Source: Sphingobacteriales bacterium (GTDB taxonomy: Bacteria; Bacteroidota; Bacteroidia; Chitinophagales; CAIOSU01). Taken from it: 64,000 nucleotides of DNA. Below, in pieces: positions 24,874 to 33,432 of this stretch. Where the stretch lies: NCBI GenBank assembly GCA_027483645.1, contig JAIXUD010000010.1, positions 188,001 to 252,000 of the forward strand, in the 5' to 3' direction. A program made the position numbers and the translations under genes. The notes below the pieces were generated by a model that had not been told where the DNA came from, made no database searches, and was given only the letters and a program-made list of their open reading frames with translations. The stretch's first letter is position 1, and each line of letters starts with the position of its first letter.

Positions 24874-26604
24874 ATGCAGACAAACGTAACGGCACCATCG
24901 CAGCCAATGAAGCGATTTGAGGAGATAGCTTATGAAAGGCCTGATATGGCGCAAGTGGAGCAAGACTTTAACGAGGCGCTTGCTGAGTTTGAGAATGCAG
25001 TGAACGTGGGGGCGCAATTCGATGCTATGGAGCAAATTAATGGTTTGCGCCGTGCGTTCGATACTGCTTCAACCTTAGTATCTATCCGTCATACGGTAGA
25101 CACGCGCGACGCTTATTATGAAGGTGAGCAAGACTTCTTTGATAAGAATATGCCCGTAATAGAAGGTTACATCAACCGCTTTTACAGGGCGCTAGTAGCT
25201 AGCCCTTTCCGTGAGGAGTTGGAGGCGCGCACCGGTAAGCAGTTGTTTGATTTGGCTACCTTGCAGCTCAATACCTTTAGCCCAGAAGTGCTGGAGGATA
25301 TGCAGAAGGAGAACGAGCTTACCAGCGAGTACACCAAACTAATGAGCGCGGCAAAGGTGGAGTTTGAAGGAGAGGAGCGCACATTATCGCAATTGCAGCC
25401 ATTTATGACCGATAAAGACCGTAGCAAGCGCAAGCGCGCTACCGAGGCATTCTTTGGCTACTTAAGCGACAACCACGAGCAGATTGACCGCATATATGAC
25501 GACTTGGTGAAAATACGCCATAAAATGGCCACTAAGTTGGGCTATAAAAATTACGTAGAGCTGTCATATGCCCGCCTTTGCCGCACCGAGTATGATGCCA
25601 AAGCAGTGAAGGGCTACCGCGAATTGATACTGAAAAATGTGGTGCCACTGGTTAGCAAACTTCGCAAGGCACAGAAAGAGCGCATTGGTGTGGACAAGAT
25701 GCGCATCTATGATGAAGGCTTCAAGTTTAATACCGGTAATGCTAGGCCTAAAGGAGATCCTGCATGGATTGTTAAGCACGGCGAAACTATGTACGGCGAG
25801 CTTTCTGCCGAAACGAAGGAGTTCTTCGACTTTATGTTGCAATACAACTTGATGGATTTGGTGGCCAAAACTGGCAAAGCACCGGGCGGCTATTGCACCA
25901 TGCTATCGGAGCAGCAAGCACCGTTTATTTATTCCAACTTCAACGGAACTAGTGATGATATTGACGTGCTTACGCACGAGGCCGGCCATGCTTTCCAAGT
26001 GTATATGAGCCGTGGGTTTGCCGTGCCAGAGTATCGTTGGCCTACCTATGAGGCTTGCGAGATACACTCTATGAGCATGGAGTTCTTTACTTGGCCTTGG
26101 ATGGAGTTGTTTTTTGAAGGGGATACCGATAAATACAAGTATGGCCACGTAACTGCGGCCCTTTACTTTATGCCATATGGCGCTGCGGTAGATGAGTTTC
26201 AGCATGTAATGTACGAGAACCCAGAGATGGCTCCGGCCGACCGTAATCGTATCTGGCGCGAGATTGAGAAGAAATACCTGCCCGTGCGCGACCATGATGG
26301 TATCCAGTTTTTGGAGAAAGGTGCCTTCTGGCAAAAACAGCAGCACATCTTTAATTCGCCGTTCTATTATATCGATTATACCTTGGCACAGATATGCGCA
26401 CTACAATATTGGTTGCGCAGCCAGGAAGACCGCAACAAAGCGTGGGCCGATTATGTTACCCTATGTAAAGCAGGCGGTAGCCAACCATTCTTGCAACTAG
26501 TTGAGTTGGCTGGCCTGCGTTCGCCCTTCGACCCTGAATGCATGCCACAGGTAATGAGGCAGGTGGAAGCTTGGCTAAATACTGTAGACGACGCTAAACT
26601 ATGA
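24874..26604 (+). CDS. M3 family oligoendopeptidase
   Basis: A 576-residue zinc metallopeptidase of the oligoendopeptidase F/M3 type. The zinc site HEAGH is at residues 368-372 (DVLTHEAGHAFQVY), and the third ligand Glu lies in EACEIHSMSMEFFTWPW. DYTLAQICALQYWLRSQED is the usual C-terminal helical cap with the active-site Tyr region. No signal peptide is visible, so it probably cleaves short peptides in the cytoplasm. The next gene starts inside its stop (ATGA overlap), giving a two-gene operon. Confidence 0.93.
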   Translation: MQTNVTAPSQPMKRFEEIAYERPDMAQVEQDFNEALAEFENAVNVGAQFDAMEQINGLRRAFDTASTLVSIRHTVDTRDAYYEGEQDFFDKNMPVIEGYINRFYRALVASPFREELEARTGKQLFDLATLQLNTFSPEVLEDMQKENELTSEYTKLMSAAKVEFEGEERTLSQLQPFMTDKDRSKRKRATEAFFGYLSDNHEQIDRIYDDLVKIRHKMATKLGYKNYVELSYARLCRTEYDAKAVKGYRELILKNVVPLVSKLRKAQKERIGVDKMRIYDEGFKFNTGNARPKGDPAWIVKHGETMYGELSAETKEFFDFMLQYNLMDLVAKTGKAPGGYCTMLSEQQAPFIYSNFNGTSDDIDVLTHEAGHAFQVYMSRGFAVPEYRWPTYEACEIHSMSMEFFTWPWMELFFEGDTDKYKYGHVTAALYFMPYGAAVDEFQHVMYENPEMAPADRNRIWREIEKKYLPVRDHDGIQFLEKGAFWQKQQHIFNSPFYYIDYTLAQICALQYWLRSQEDRNKAWADYVTLCKAGGSQPFLQLVELAGLRSPFDPECMPQVMRQVEAWLNTVDDAKL

Positions 26605-27080
26605 CCCATACTGCTCTTTCTTGGATTTTTGAATTGCTTTGGCTGGTTATGGCCGCTATAATAACCGCCATAGTGCTAGTACCGGTTTATGGCATCATCA
26701 ATAATGATTATTTGGTGCACAATGCGCTGTTCATTTTCTTAACGGTTACTTATTTTAGGCTGTTCATTTTTGTTAAAAAGGTACCCTACCTAACCAATAT
26801 GTGGATGCGCGGTTTCCTCATTTTACCGCTGGGGATATCGTTTTTTCTATTTATGCTGGTAATACAAGGCTACTTATGGGATATGGATGGTGCTACCATC
26901 TCCAGGTTTTTAACCATTGAAAAGGCACACCAATTCAGTAAAGCCATTGACAATGCATACTGGTACTTCCGTAAAGAGTATATCTTCTTTGCAGTGGGCT
27001 GTCAGGTAATGACCATCCTACTTACCTTAAGGCTAGTGCACTCCATGTGGCAGTTCAGCCCAAAGGAAATGAATAGGTAG
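26601..27080 (+). CDS. Four-helix membrane protein of unknown function
   Basis: A 159-residue protein with four hydrophobic segments: ILFELLWLVMAAIITAIVLVPV-like near residue 10, NALFIFLTVTYFRLFIFV, MRGFLILPLGISFFLFMLVI and FFAVGCQVMTILLTLRLV. It starts within the stop codon of the M3 peptidase gene, so translation is coupled. I do not recognise the family. The coupling suggests a function related to the peptidase, but this is inference only. Confidence 0.75.
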   Translation: MTHTALSWIFELLWLVMAAIITAIVLVPVYGIINNDYLVHNALFIFLTVTYFRLFIFVKKVPYLTNMWMRGFLILPLGISFFLFMLVIQGYLWDMDGATISRFLTIEKAHQFSKAIDNAYWYFRKEYIFFAVGCQVMTILLTLRLVHSMWQFSPKEMNR

Positions 27081-27085
27081 TTTTT

Positions 27086-27115
27086 GGACGATGGACCATG
27101 GACGATAGACCATGG
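27086..27115 (+). repeat. Period-7 word array (RGACSAT type), left arm of an inverted pair
   Basis: GGACGAT, GGACCAT, GGACGAT, AGACCAT, GG, followed by TTTTGAA. The partner lies at 27188-27217 in inverse orientation. Confidence 0.7.
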
Positions 27116-27187
27116 TTTTGAAGACGAACAACCTATAACAGACCACCAACATGCAATTAGTGATGTTTTGGTCGCCTGCAACGATGA

Positions 27188-27217
27188 TTCAAAACCGTGG
27201 TCTATGGTCAGTCGTCC
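27188..27217 (-). repeat. Period-7 word array (RGACSAT type), right arm of an inverted pair
   Basis: Reverse complement reads GGACGACTGACCATAGACCA then CGGTTTTGAA, matching the left arm and its TTTTGAA flank. Confidence 0.65.
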
Positions 27218-27236
27218 TTAGTCTAACATAAAACAA

Positions 27237-27269
27237 AACACCCGCTATGGCTTTGCCATAGCGGGTGTT
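27237..27269 (-). terminator. Terminator hairpin between convergent genes
   Basis: A 15-bp perfect stem (AACACCCGCTATGGC / GCCATAGCGGGTGTT). The T-rich tail is on the minus strand, so it mainly serves the acidic protein gene. Confidence 0.8.
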
Positions 27270-27296
27270 ATATAGTGTAGTAAACCCCGTTAACGA

Positions 27297-27560
27297 TTAG
27301 AAATCGTCATCGTCATCGTCGCTGAATTTGTCGAAATCCTCAAAGCGGTGATTGAATTCCTCGAACTCATCATCCTCCTCAGATTTAGCTTTACGACCTG
27401 GTTTTGCGCCGCCGGCAGATTTAGGGGCTGGCTTCTTAGGCTCAGCATCTAGATCGTCATCATCGTCGTCAAAATCATCATCATCATCGAAATCATCCAT
27501 CTCGAGGTCGTCATCCTCTTCTTCATCAGGATCGTAACCTCCATTTTTTTTCCCTGGCAT
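27297..27560 (-). CDS. Highly acidic low-complexity protein, 87 residues
   Basis: The protein starts MPGKKNGGYDPDEEEDDD and is built of Asp/Glu tracts (DDDDDFDDDDDDLDAEPKK, then KFSDDDDDDF at the end). A short basic, Pro/Ala-rich spacer (KKPAPKSAGGAKPGRKAK, about 42-60) separates them. It is presumably disordered. I recognise no domain. The consistent open frame, the MPGKK start and its own terminator support a real gene. A basic-protein or metal-binding role is only a guess. Confidence 0.65.
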   Translation of the reverse strand: MPGKKNGGYDPDEEEDDDLEMDDFDDDDDFDDDDDDLDAEPKKPAPKSAGGAKPGRKAKSEEDDEFEEFNHRFEDFDKFSDDDDDDF

Positions 27561-27701
27561 GGCGTTGACGTGTTTATTTAGGTTTAGTTAAAATCGTTTA
27601 TTACGAGCCTGTGCTCAACTTGTTTCTGTGTTTCTAAGATACAGCAAAAATAAGTTTTCAAAACAAACCAAATAGGGGAAATTGAAATTTTTTACAAAAA
27701 A

Positions 27702-27905
27702 TTATTCTCCCTTGCCTGTTTTAATGTCATCCAAGTCCTCTCGGTCTTTCAACTTCTTGTCTTCCACGTTTTTGTTGAGGAAATGGTTGAGCTTTTCGAT
27801 TGGGGTATTGGTAATTATCTGGCCAAACTCGTTTATACTCATCTCAAACCCTTGCAAGTCTTCATGAACTTGCGGTTTGCCTTCTTTCGGTTTCTTCTTT
27901 GGCAT
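27702..27905 (-). CDS. Small charged protein, 67 residues, unknown function
   Basis: Sequence begins MPKKKPKEGKPQVHEDLQGF and continues with the hydrophobic-charged helix TPIEKLNHFLNKNVEDKKLK. It is Lys-rich, with no signal or membrane segment. It lies downstream of gltX on the same strand, separated by an inverted pair of word arrays. The motif EDLQGFEMSINEFGQIITNTPIE looks like a folded core. I recognise no family. Confidence 0.6.
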   Translation of the reverse strand: MPKKKPKEGKPQVHEDLQGFEMSINEFGQIITNTPIEKLNHFLNKNVEDKKLKDREDLDDIKTGKGE

Positions 27906-27911
27906 GGTGGT

Positions 27912-27943
27912 GGTTATTGGTGGATTAGTTATTGGTTATTAGT
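27912..27943 (+). repeat. Period-7 word array (GGTTATT type), left arm of an inverted pair
   Basis: GGTTATT, GGTGGATT (8), AGTTATT, GGTTATT, AGT. The partner is at 28051-28112. Confidence 0.65.
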
Positions 27944-28050
27944 GAACAGACAACTCAGAAAGTATCACGCTCATGAACTTAATAAAGTTAACCAACTTAT
28001 GATTAACTCCAAACCTTGCAATTACTGTACCAAGTCCATATTTGTTTTAC

Positions 28051-28112
28051 TAATAACTAATAACCAGTAACTAATAACTAGTTTACAAATAACCAATCAA
28101 CTAATAACTAAC
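28051..28112 (-). repeat. Period-7 word array (AATAACY type), right arm, running into gltX
   Basis: Top strand TAATAAC, TAATAAC, CAGTAAC, TAATAAC, TAGTTTA, CAAATAAC, CAATCAAC, TAATAAC, TAACC. It includes the gltX stop codon and its last four sense codons. Confidence 0.65.
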
Positions 28113-29629
28113 CCATCAAATTCCACGAGGCCTTTGTGCATACGCTTCAAGGTTTCGTCGCGGCCGATAAGCACGGCAGTATCAAACACGGCTGGGCCTT
28201 GCATGGTGCCGGTAAGCATAATGCGGATGATTGGCAATACATCACCAAAACCTAAGCCGTGCTGCTCCATAAATAGCTTTACTTCTACTTCTAGAGCCCC
28301 TGCGGTATAATCAGCCAGCTTCTCAACGCGGTCCACCAGTTCAGGGAAAAACTCTTTCTTGCCTTCTTTCCATTTCTTCTTTAGCATGGCCACATCATAC
28401 TGTGCCGGCTCTTGGAAGAAGATTTGGCCCTGATCCCAGAAGTCATTTAAGAAGGTCAATCTCTCACTTAGCAATCGGCTAGCTTCTTCCAAAAACTCGT
28501 TGCTAACAGTTATGCCCTTATCATCCAACTGTGGTTTTACTAGGTTGGCAAGCTCGGCGGGTGGTATGGTTTTGATGTATTGTTGGTTGAACCACTTGGC
28601 CTTCTCAAAGTCGAACTTTGCACCAGCTTTATTAATGCGCTCCAAGCTAAATGCGGCAATCAATTCTTCAGTAGTAAATATCTCTTGTTCGGTACCTGGG
28701 TTCCAGCCTAAGAAGGCCAGCATGTTCAAGAACGGCTCTGGCAAAAAGCCGCGCTCACGGAAACCTTTGCTTACTTCGCCCGTCTCAGGGTTTGTCCAAT
28801 CTAAAGAGAATACCGGGAAACCCAGGCGGTCGCCATCACGCTTGCTCAGTTTGCCATTGCCATCAGGCTTTAGGATAAGCGGTAAGTGGGCGAACTTCGG
28901 CATGGTAGCCTCCCAGCCGAAAGCACGGTATAGCAGCACGTGCGTAGGTGCTGATGGCAGCCACTCTTCGCCGCGGATGACGTGGGTTATCTCCATTAAG
29001 TGGTCGTCTACCACGTTTGCCATGTGGTAGGTAGGCATGCCGTCAGACTTTAGCAGCACCTTATCATCCAATAAACTGCTTTGAAAACTAACCCCACCGC
29101 GTATTACATCTTCAAATACCACTTCTTCATTAGCAGGCACTTTCAGGCGTATTACATACTCATCGCCACGGTTTAGTCGTTCTTTCACCTCATCAGCCGA
29201 TAGCGTAAGCGAGTTGCTCAATTGCATGCGGGTAGTGGCATCGTATTTAAAAGTGCTGGCACCGCCTTGCGTGTTCTCTCGCAGGGTGTTCAAGGCATCG
29301 GCAGTATCGAAGGCATAGTAAGCGTTGCCGCTTGCCAACAACTGCTCCGCATATTGGCGGTACATCGGTTTGCGCTCGCTTTGGCGGTATGGCGCATGTG
29401 GGCCACCAACATGTGGGCCTTCATCTACTTGCAAGCCACACCAAGCCAATGTTTCGATGATATAATCTTCGGCACCTGGCACAAAGCGTTCTTGGTCGGT
29501 ATCTTCAATACGTAGGATAAAGGTGCCGCCCAATTGACGGGCCAAAAGGAAGTTGTACAAGGCGGTACGCACCCCACCAATATGCAGCGGACCCGTAGGG
29601 CTGGGCGCAAAACGTACTCTAGGTTTCAT
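28097..29629 (-). CDS. gltX: Glutamate--tRNA ligase
   Basis: A 510-residue class I aminoacyl-tRNA synthetase that charges tRNA-Glu with glutamate. The chosen start gives MKPRVRFAPSPTGPLHIGG with the HIGH-type motif at 16-19. The frame extends 54 codons further upstream, but that segment is array DNA and breaks the family N-terminus. The KMSKS-type motif is present as GKLSKRDGDRLGFP. The anticodon-binding C-terminal domain ends FDTAVLIGRDETLKRMHKGL. The last residues (LVIS) are encoded in a TAATAAC word array. The SpoU methyltransferase gene lies upstream on the same strand. Confidence 0.96.
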   Translation of the reverse strand: MKPRVRFAPSPTGPLHIGGVRTALYNFLLARQLGGTFILRIEDTDQERFVPGAEDYIIETLAWCGLQVDEGPHVGGPHAPYRQSERKPMYRQYAEQLLASGNAYYAFDTADALNTLRENTQGGASTFKYDATTRMQLSNSLTLSADEVKERLNRGDEYVIRLKVPANEEVVFEDVIRGGVSFQSSLLDDKVLLKSDGMPTYHMANVVDDHLMEITHVIRGEEWLPSAPTHVLLYRAFGWEATMPKFAHLPLILKPDGNGKLSKRDGDRLGFPVFSLDWTNPETGEVSKGFRERGFLPEPFLNMLAFLGWNPGTEQEIFTTEELIAAFSLERINKAGAKFDFEKAKWFNQQYIKTIPPAELANLVKPQLDDKGITVSNEFLEEASRLLSERLTFLNDFWDQGQIFFQEPAQYDVAMLKKKWKEGKKEFFPELVDRVEKLADYTAGALEVEVKLFMEQHGLGFGDVLPIIRIMLTGTMQGPAVFDTAVLIGRDETLKRMHKGLVEFDGLVIS

Positions 29630-29653
29630 AGGGGCAAAGGTAGGTTTTTTCCT

Positions 29654-29688
29654 AGACGCAAGACACAAGACATAAGACACAAGACAAA
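29654..29688 (+). repeat. Period-7 word array (AGACACA type), left arm of an inverted pair
   Basis: AGACGCA, AGACACA, AGACATA, AGACACA, AGACAAA. Bases 29654-29671 are perfectly complementary to 29739-29756. Confidence 0.75.
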
Positions 29689-29738
29689 TTAGGGTTTCAG
29701 TAAATGACTTTTGGTGCCAACCTGCTCTTTTGAAGCAG

Positions 29739-29773
29739 GTCTTGTGTCTTGCGTCTAATAATCTTGTGTCTAT
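29739..29773 (-). repeat. Period-7 word array (AGACACA type), right arm, at a gene 3' end
   Basis: The reverse complement reads AGACACA, AGATTATT (8), AGACGCA, AGACACA, AGAC. It lies at the 3' end of the SpoU methyltransferase gene. Confidence 0.75.
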
Positions 29774-30510
29774 CAATGCCCCTTCCACCACCCCAAAATA
29801 ATCCCCGCTGCCATGGCCGCGTTCAACGATTCGGCACCACCGAAGCGGGGGATGGTGATGGGCAAAGTATAGGGCGCCAAAGAAGGGGAGATGCCGTGGC
29901 TCTCACTTCCTATCAAAAGGATGCCCTCGCTAGGTAGGTGCGTGCTGTAAAGACTTGCCCCATTCATATCAGCAGCGAAAACGGGTATCTGCTTGTGCTC
30001 TTTGAACAGTACTTCAAGGTCGGTATAAATCACTTCCACCCGCACAATGGAGCCCATAGTACTTTGCACGGTTTTAGGGTTGTAGATGTCCACACAATCA
30101 GTGGAGCAATAAACCCGTTTAATACCGAACCAGTCGGCCGTGCGCACTATGGTGCCTAGGTTGCCGGGGTCGCGTACAGCATCCAATGCTATGCTGAGGC
30201 CAGTTGGAGTTGGGACGGTATCAATAGGGGGTATATCAACTAAGGCGATTACTTGGTTGGGCGAGGATAGTGCTGAAGCCTGTTGCAGCTCATCTGCGGT
30301 GATGGGCTCGGCGGCTAAGGCATGTTGCTTAAGCAATGCGCTGTTGGCCTCTATCCATTCGGGCAACGCGAAAAGTTGCGTTATCTTAGCACCTGCTATT
30401 ATAAGTTCGGGTACTATTTTTGCCCCCTCCGCCAAATATTGTTGGTATTGGTGGCGGTATTTATTTCGTTGGAGTGATTGAATATACTTAATTTGTGCCT
30501 TGGACAGCAT
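29773..30510 (-). CDS. SpoU/TrmH-family RNA 2'-O-methyltransferase
   Basis: A 245-residue SPOUT methyltransferase that would methylate a ribose 2'-OH in rRNA or tRNA. An N-terminal substrate-binding segment (QIKYIQSLQRNKYRHQYQQYLAEG) precedes the knot domain: ALDAVRDPGNLGTIVRTADWFG (motif 1), IPVFAADMNGASLYSTHLP to LLIGSESHGIS (motif 2) and ITIPRFGGAESLNAAMAAGIILG (motif 3). The exact target cannot be read. The gene is divergent from the outer-membrane protein gene, and their 5' ends overlap by 16 bp if the longer start of that gene is used. Confidence 0.92.
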   Translation of the reverse strand: MLSKAQIKYIQSLQRNKYRHQYQQYLAEGAKIVPELIIAGAKITQLFALPEWIEANSALLKQHALAAEPITADELQQASALSSPNQVIALVDIPPIDTVPTPTGLSIALDAVRDPGNLGTIVRTADWFGIKRVYCSTDCVDIYNPKTVQSTMGSIVRVEVIYTDLEVLFKEHKQIPVFAADMNGASLYSTHLPSEGILLIGSESHGISPSLAPYTLPITIPRFGGAESLNAAMAAGIILGWWKGH

Positions 30511-30512
30511 TT

Positions 30513-32849
30513 ATGGCCGTTTTGCGGACAATATCCCACATCTTTTTGGTTTGTGCAAGCATAGCGTTGCTATCGGGTTGCGCTAATACCCGTTTCTTGA
30601 GGGAGGGGGAGGTACTCTTTAAGGGTAATAAGGTAGTATATACCGAGGAAGTACCCGAATCAAAACCCAAAGCCCTCTCTGCCGAACTTAAGGAAATAAG
30701 CCAAATGCAACCCAATACCAAGTTTTTGGGCATTGCACAAGCACGGCTATGGTTTTACAACGTTGCCAACCGGCATAAACAAACCAAATTTAGGTTTTGG
30801 ATGAAGGAAAAAATAGGGGAGGCTCCCGTACTTTACGACTCTACCTATGCTGCAAAGTCGGCCCTGCTGATGCAAAACTACCTAGTAAATAACGGTTACT
30901 TTTATGCCGATGTAGATTATAAAACCGCCATTAAGAAGAAAAAAGCCACGGTAGTTTATTTGGTTGACTTGGGCGATGTGTTTAGGGTTAACAATATCAA
31001 ATTTCCGCCTGCCGCTGATTCAGTTACGTCCATTGTACAAGCACGCAAAGATGAGACCGTGCTGGTGCCCTGCGAACCTTTTAAAGTAAGCATGCTAAAG
31101 GACGAACGCGACCGCATTGCCGAAGACTTGCAGGATAAAGGCTATTTCTACTTCAACAGGGAGTATGTGACCTTTGACATGGATAGCAGCAATAGCAAGA
31201 AGCACGTAAATATCTCGATCAAAATCAACCCGCCTTCAGATTCTACCGAGCACGAGCTATACTACATCAACAATGTATTTGTACATACCGATTACTCTAT
31301 TGAGCAGTTTAAAAACACCGTAGAACTGGATACGTTTGCAGTGGGGGAGTACCACTTTATCTATGAAGAGCTGAAGTACCGAACCAACATTCTCATTGGG
31401 GCTATACACTTTGCGCAAGGCCAAAAGTATAGCCGCTTAGATTATAACCTTACCCTCAACCACCTAGCGGAGTTGGGAGTATTTCGCTTTATCAATATCA
31501 AGTTTGTGCCGGTGGAGACTGGGGATGTAAATAAAAAGTACTTGGATTGCATCATAACGCTTACCCCATCAAAAAGACAAGAGTGGGGCGTAGAGGCCAG
31601 CGCCAATAACAATACCACGTTTTTGCTGGGTATATCGGGCACATTTACCTATCGAAATAAGAATATTTTTAAAGGTGCTGAGCTTTTTGAGATAAATGTA
31701 ACCACAGGTTTCGAGACCAACTTTGATAGGGGCAAGGAGTTCTTTAATACCGTTGATATAAGGGCTAATGCTAACTTATACTTCAACAAGTTTATGGTGC
31801 CGTTTCAGTTAGTAAAGTTGGATAAAAGCACCCGGCCGAAAACTATCATCTCCCTACGGAGCAGTTTCCTGCGGCGTATTAATTACTATACCATCTTCTC
31901 TACCAGCGTTAGCTACGGCTACAACTGGCGGCAGGGCGAACAGATTCGGCACCGTTATGACCCTATATCCATTAGCCTGGTGCGAACCTTGTCTCAGAGT
32001 GCTGAGTTTAGGGAGATATTGGACCGCAGTCAAACCCTACGTACCAGTTTTTCGGAGCAGTTGATTGTGGGTATGGATTACACTTTTAATTGGACAGGGA
32101 AATTCGACAAGTATAAAATTTCGCAATGGTTTTTTACTGGTAATGCCGAAACGGCTGGCAACTTTATGCACGGCATATATGGCTTAGCCAATATCAATAA
32201 AGATAATCCACGCCCTTATAAGCTATTCAATATACCATATGCCCAATACGTATTGGTAGATGGCGACATGCGTAATTACCTTAACATTGGCCGCAAGGCG
32301 CGCATAGTATCGCGTCTATTTGGGGGGCTGGGCGTACCTTTTGGCAATTCGGCTGCATTGCCTTACATCAAGCAGTTTTTCTCAGGCGGTAGTACTGGGT
32401 TGCGTGCTTGGCGGGTGCGGTCGCTAGGCCCGGGCTCATTTGTGTTGGAGGGCTCTGATGTAGAGATTGATAACCCCAATATCTTCTTCGACCAAACAGG
32501 CGACATCAAGATAGAGGCCAACCTAGAGCTGCGTTTCGACATCTATAAATTTATAAAAGGGGCAGTATTTTTAGATGCTGGTAATATATGGACGTTGAAG
32601 GCAGACACCTTGCGCCCGGGTGCCAACTTTGAGGTAAATCGATTTTACAAGGAGCTGGCCTTGGGCACTGGTGTGGGCTTCAGGTTTGATTTTTCCTACT
32701 TCGTGTTGAGGTTTGATATTGGCATACCGCTTCACGACCCCGGCTCGCCAAACAAAAACAATTGGGTTATACGCCAATTTAATCTATCAGACCAGCAGTG
32801 GAGGCGAGACAACCTTACTTTTAACTTGGCAATTGGTTATCCGTTCTAA
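30513..32849 (+). CDS. BamA/TamA-family outer-membrane assembly protein with lipoprotein signal
   Basis: About 778 residues from Met at 30513; Met at 30495 adds six residues and would overlap the divergent methyltransferase gene. The N-terminus MAVLRTISHIFLVCASIALL followed by SGC is a lipoprotein signal. POTRA-like segments follow (for example NYLVNNGYFYADVDYKTAIKK and DLQDKGYFYFNREY). A C-terminal 16-strand beta barrel of the Omp85 type comes next, with GGSTGLRAWRVRSLGPGSF as the conserved barrel-lid motif, ending AIGYPF. It probably helps insert or translocate outer-membrane proteins. A lipid-anchored Omp85 of this sort is, from memory, typical of Bacteroidota. Confidence 0.87.
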   Translation: MAVLRTISHIFLVCASIALLSGCANTRFLREGEVLFKGNKVVYTEEVPESKPKALSAELKEISQMQPNTKFLGIAQARLWFYNVANRHKQTKFRFWMKEKIGEAPVLYDSTYAAKSALLMQNYLVNNGYFYADVDYKTAIKKKKATVVYLVDLGDVFRVNNIKFPPAADSVTSIVQARKDETVLVPCEPFKVSMLKDERDRIAEDLQDKGYFYFNREYVTFDMDSSNSKKHVNISIKINPPSDSTEHELYYINNVFVHTDYSIEQFKNTVELDTFAVGEYHFIYEELKYRTNILIGAIHFAQGQKYSRLDYNLTLNHLAELGVFRFINIKFVPVETGDVNKKYLDCIITLTPSKRQEWGVEASANNNTTFLLGISGTFTYRNKNIFKGAELFEINVTTGFETNFDRGKEFFNTVDIRANANLYFNKFMVPFQLVKLDKSTRPKTIISLRSSFLRRINYYTIFSTSVSYGYNWRQGEQIRHRYDPISISLVRTLSQSAEFREILDRSQTLRTSFSEQLIVGMDYTFNWTGKFDKYKISQWFFTGNAETAGNFMHGIYGLANINKDNPRPYKLFNIPYAQYVLVDGDMRNYLNIGRKARIVSRLFGGLGVPFGNSAALPYIKQFFSGGSTGLRAWRVRSLGPGSFVLEGSDVEIDNPNIFFDQTGDIKIEANLELRFDIYKFIKGAVFLDAGNIWTLKADTLRPGANFEVNRFYKELALGTGVGFRFDFSYFVLRFDIGIPLHDPGSPNKNNWVIRQFNLSDQQWRRDNLTFNLAIGYPF

Positions 32850-32853
32850 TAGG

Positions 32854-33315
32854 TTACTTACTCATAATTGTTTGCAATTCTTTATTAGAAATGTCTGGCG
32901 GGTTAATGCCTTCGAGCATTTTTTGTATCACCAGTTGACCTACTTCGACTGCATGGCGCTTTTCCTTAAATCCAGATGCGCCTTTTTTGCCTGGGATAGT
33001 GGTTTGCAGCATTACCAACTTACCATCTTGCCTTATTTCGTATCCTAGGGTGCCGTCGCTATTCAATACAACATTCATACTGAATTGTTCCTTGTAAGAA
33101 GGTTGGGTTACCTCATACATTTTGGTGGGGTCAATGGGGGTAGTATCTCGGGCAATAGTGGTGTTGGTTGCAGTAGTATCTATGCTTGGCACAGCGGCGC
33201 TATTGTTTTGGCTATTAGTAGTTGCCGTTGAAGGTTGATTGCTAGAGTTTCTTTGGCAAGCCATAAATGTACAAGTAATAAAAAGCGCCGTAAGTACACA
33301 GTTTTTGAAAGCCAT
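32854..33315 (-). CDS. DUF4907 lipoprotein
   Basis: A 153-residue lipoprotein: MAFKNCVLTALFITCTFMAC gives the lipobox, followed by a Ser/Thr/Asn-rich linker (about 23-60). The C-terminal domain (YEIRQDGKLVMLQTTIPGKKGASGFKEKRHAVEVGQLVIQKM) matches the DUF4907 pattern of a one-residue-type Gly-Lys turn followed by a helix and PPDIS. The function of the family is unknown. It is convergent with the outer-membrane protein gene, with four bases between them. Confidence 0.75.
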   Translation of the reverse strand: MAFKNCVLTALFITCTFMACQRNSSNQPSTATTNSQNNSAAVPSIDTTATNTTIARDTTPIDPTKMYEVTQPSYKEQFSMNVVLNSDGTLGYEIRQDGKLVMLQTTIPGKKGASGFKEKRHAVEVGQLVIQKMLEGINPPDISNKELQTIMSK

Positions 33316-33432
33316 AACAATGGTTAGTTTGTTTCCGCAATTTTACGATTGTTGCGCATCAATTCCAAATCCATTTATTCAGCGTGGGTTTTTATGTAAC
33401 TTAGCGGCAACTTAAAAATCCCCCCAAACGAG

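Noticed and set aside
28500-29030. Open frame of 176 codons opposite gltX
   Set aside because: Antisense to a fully conserved tRNA synthetase.
29630-29791. N-terminal extension of gltX
   Set aside because: The segment is word-array DNA and places 54 foreign residues before the conserved MKPRVRFAPSPTG start.
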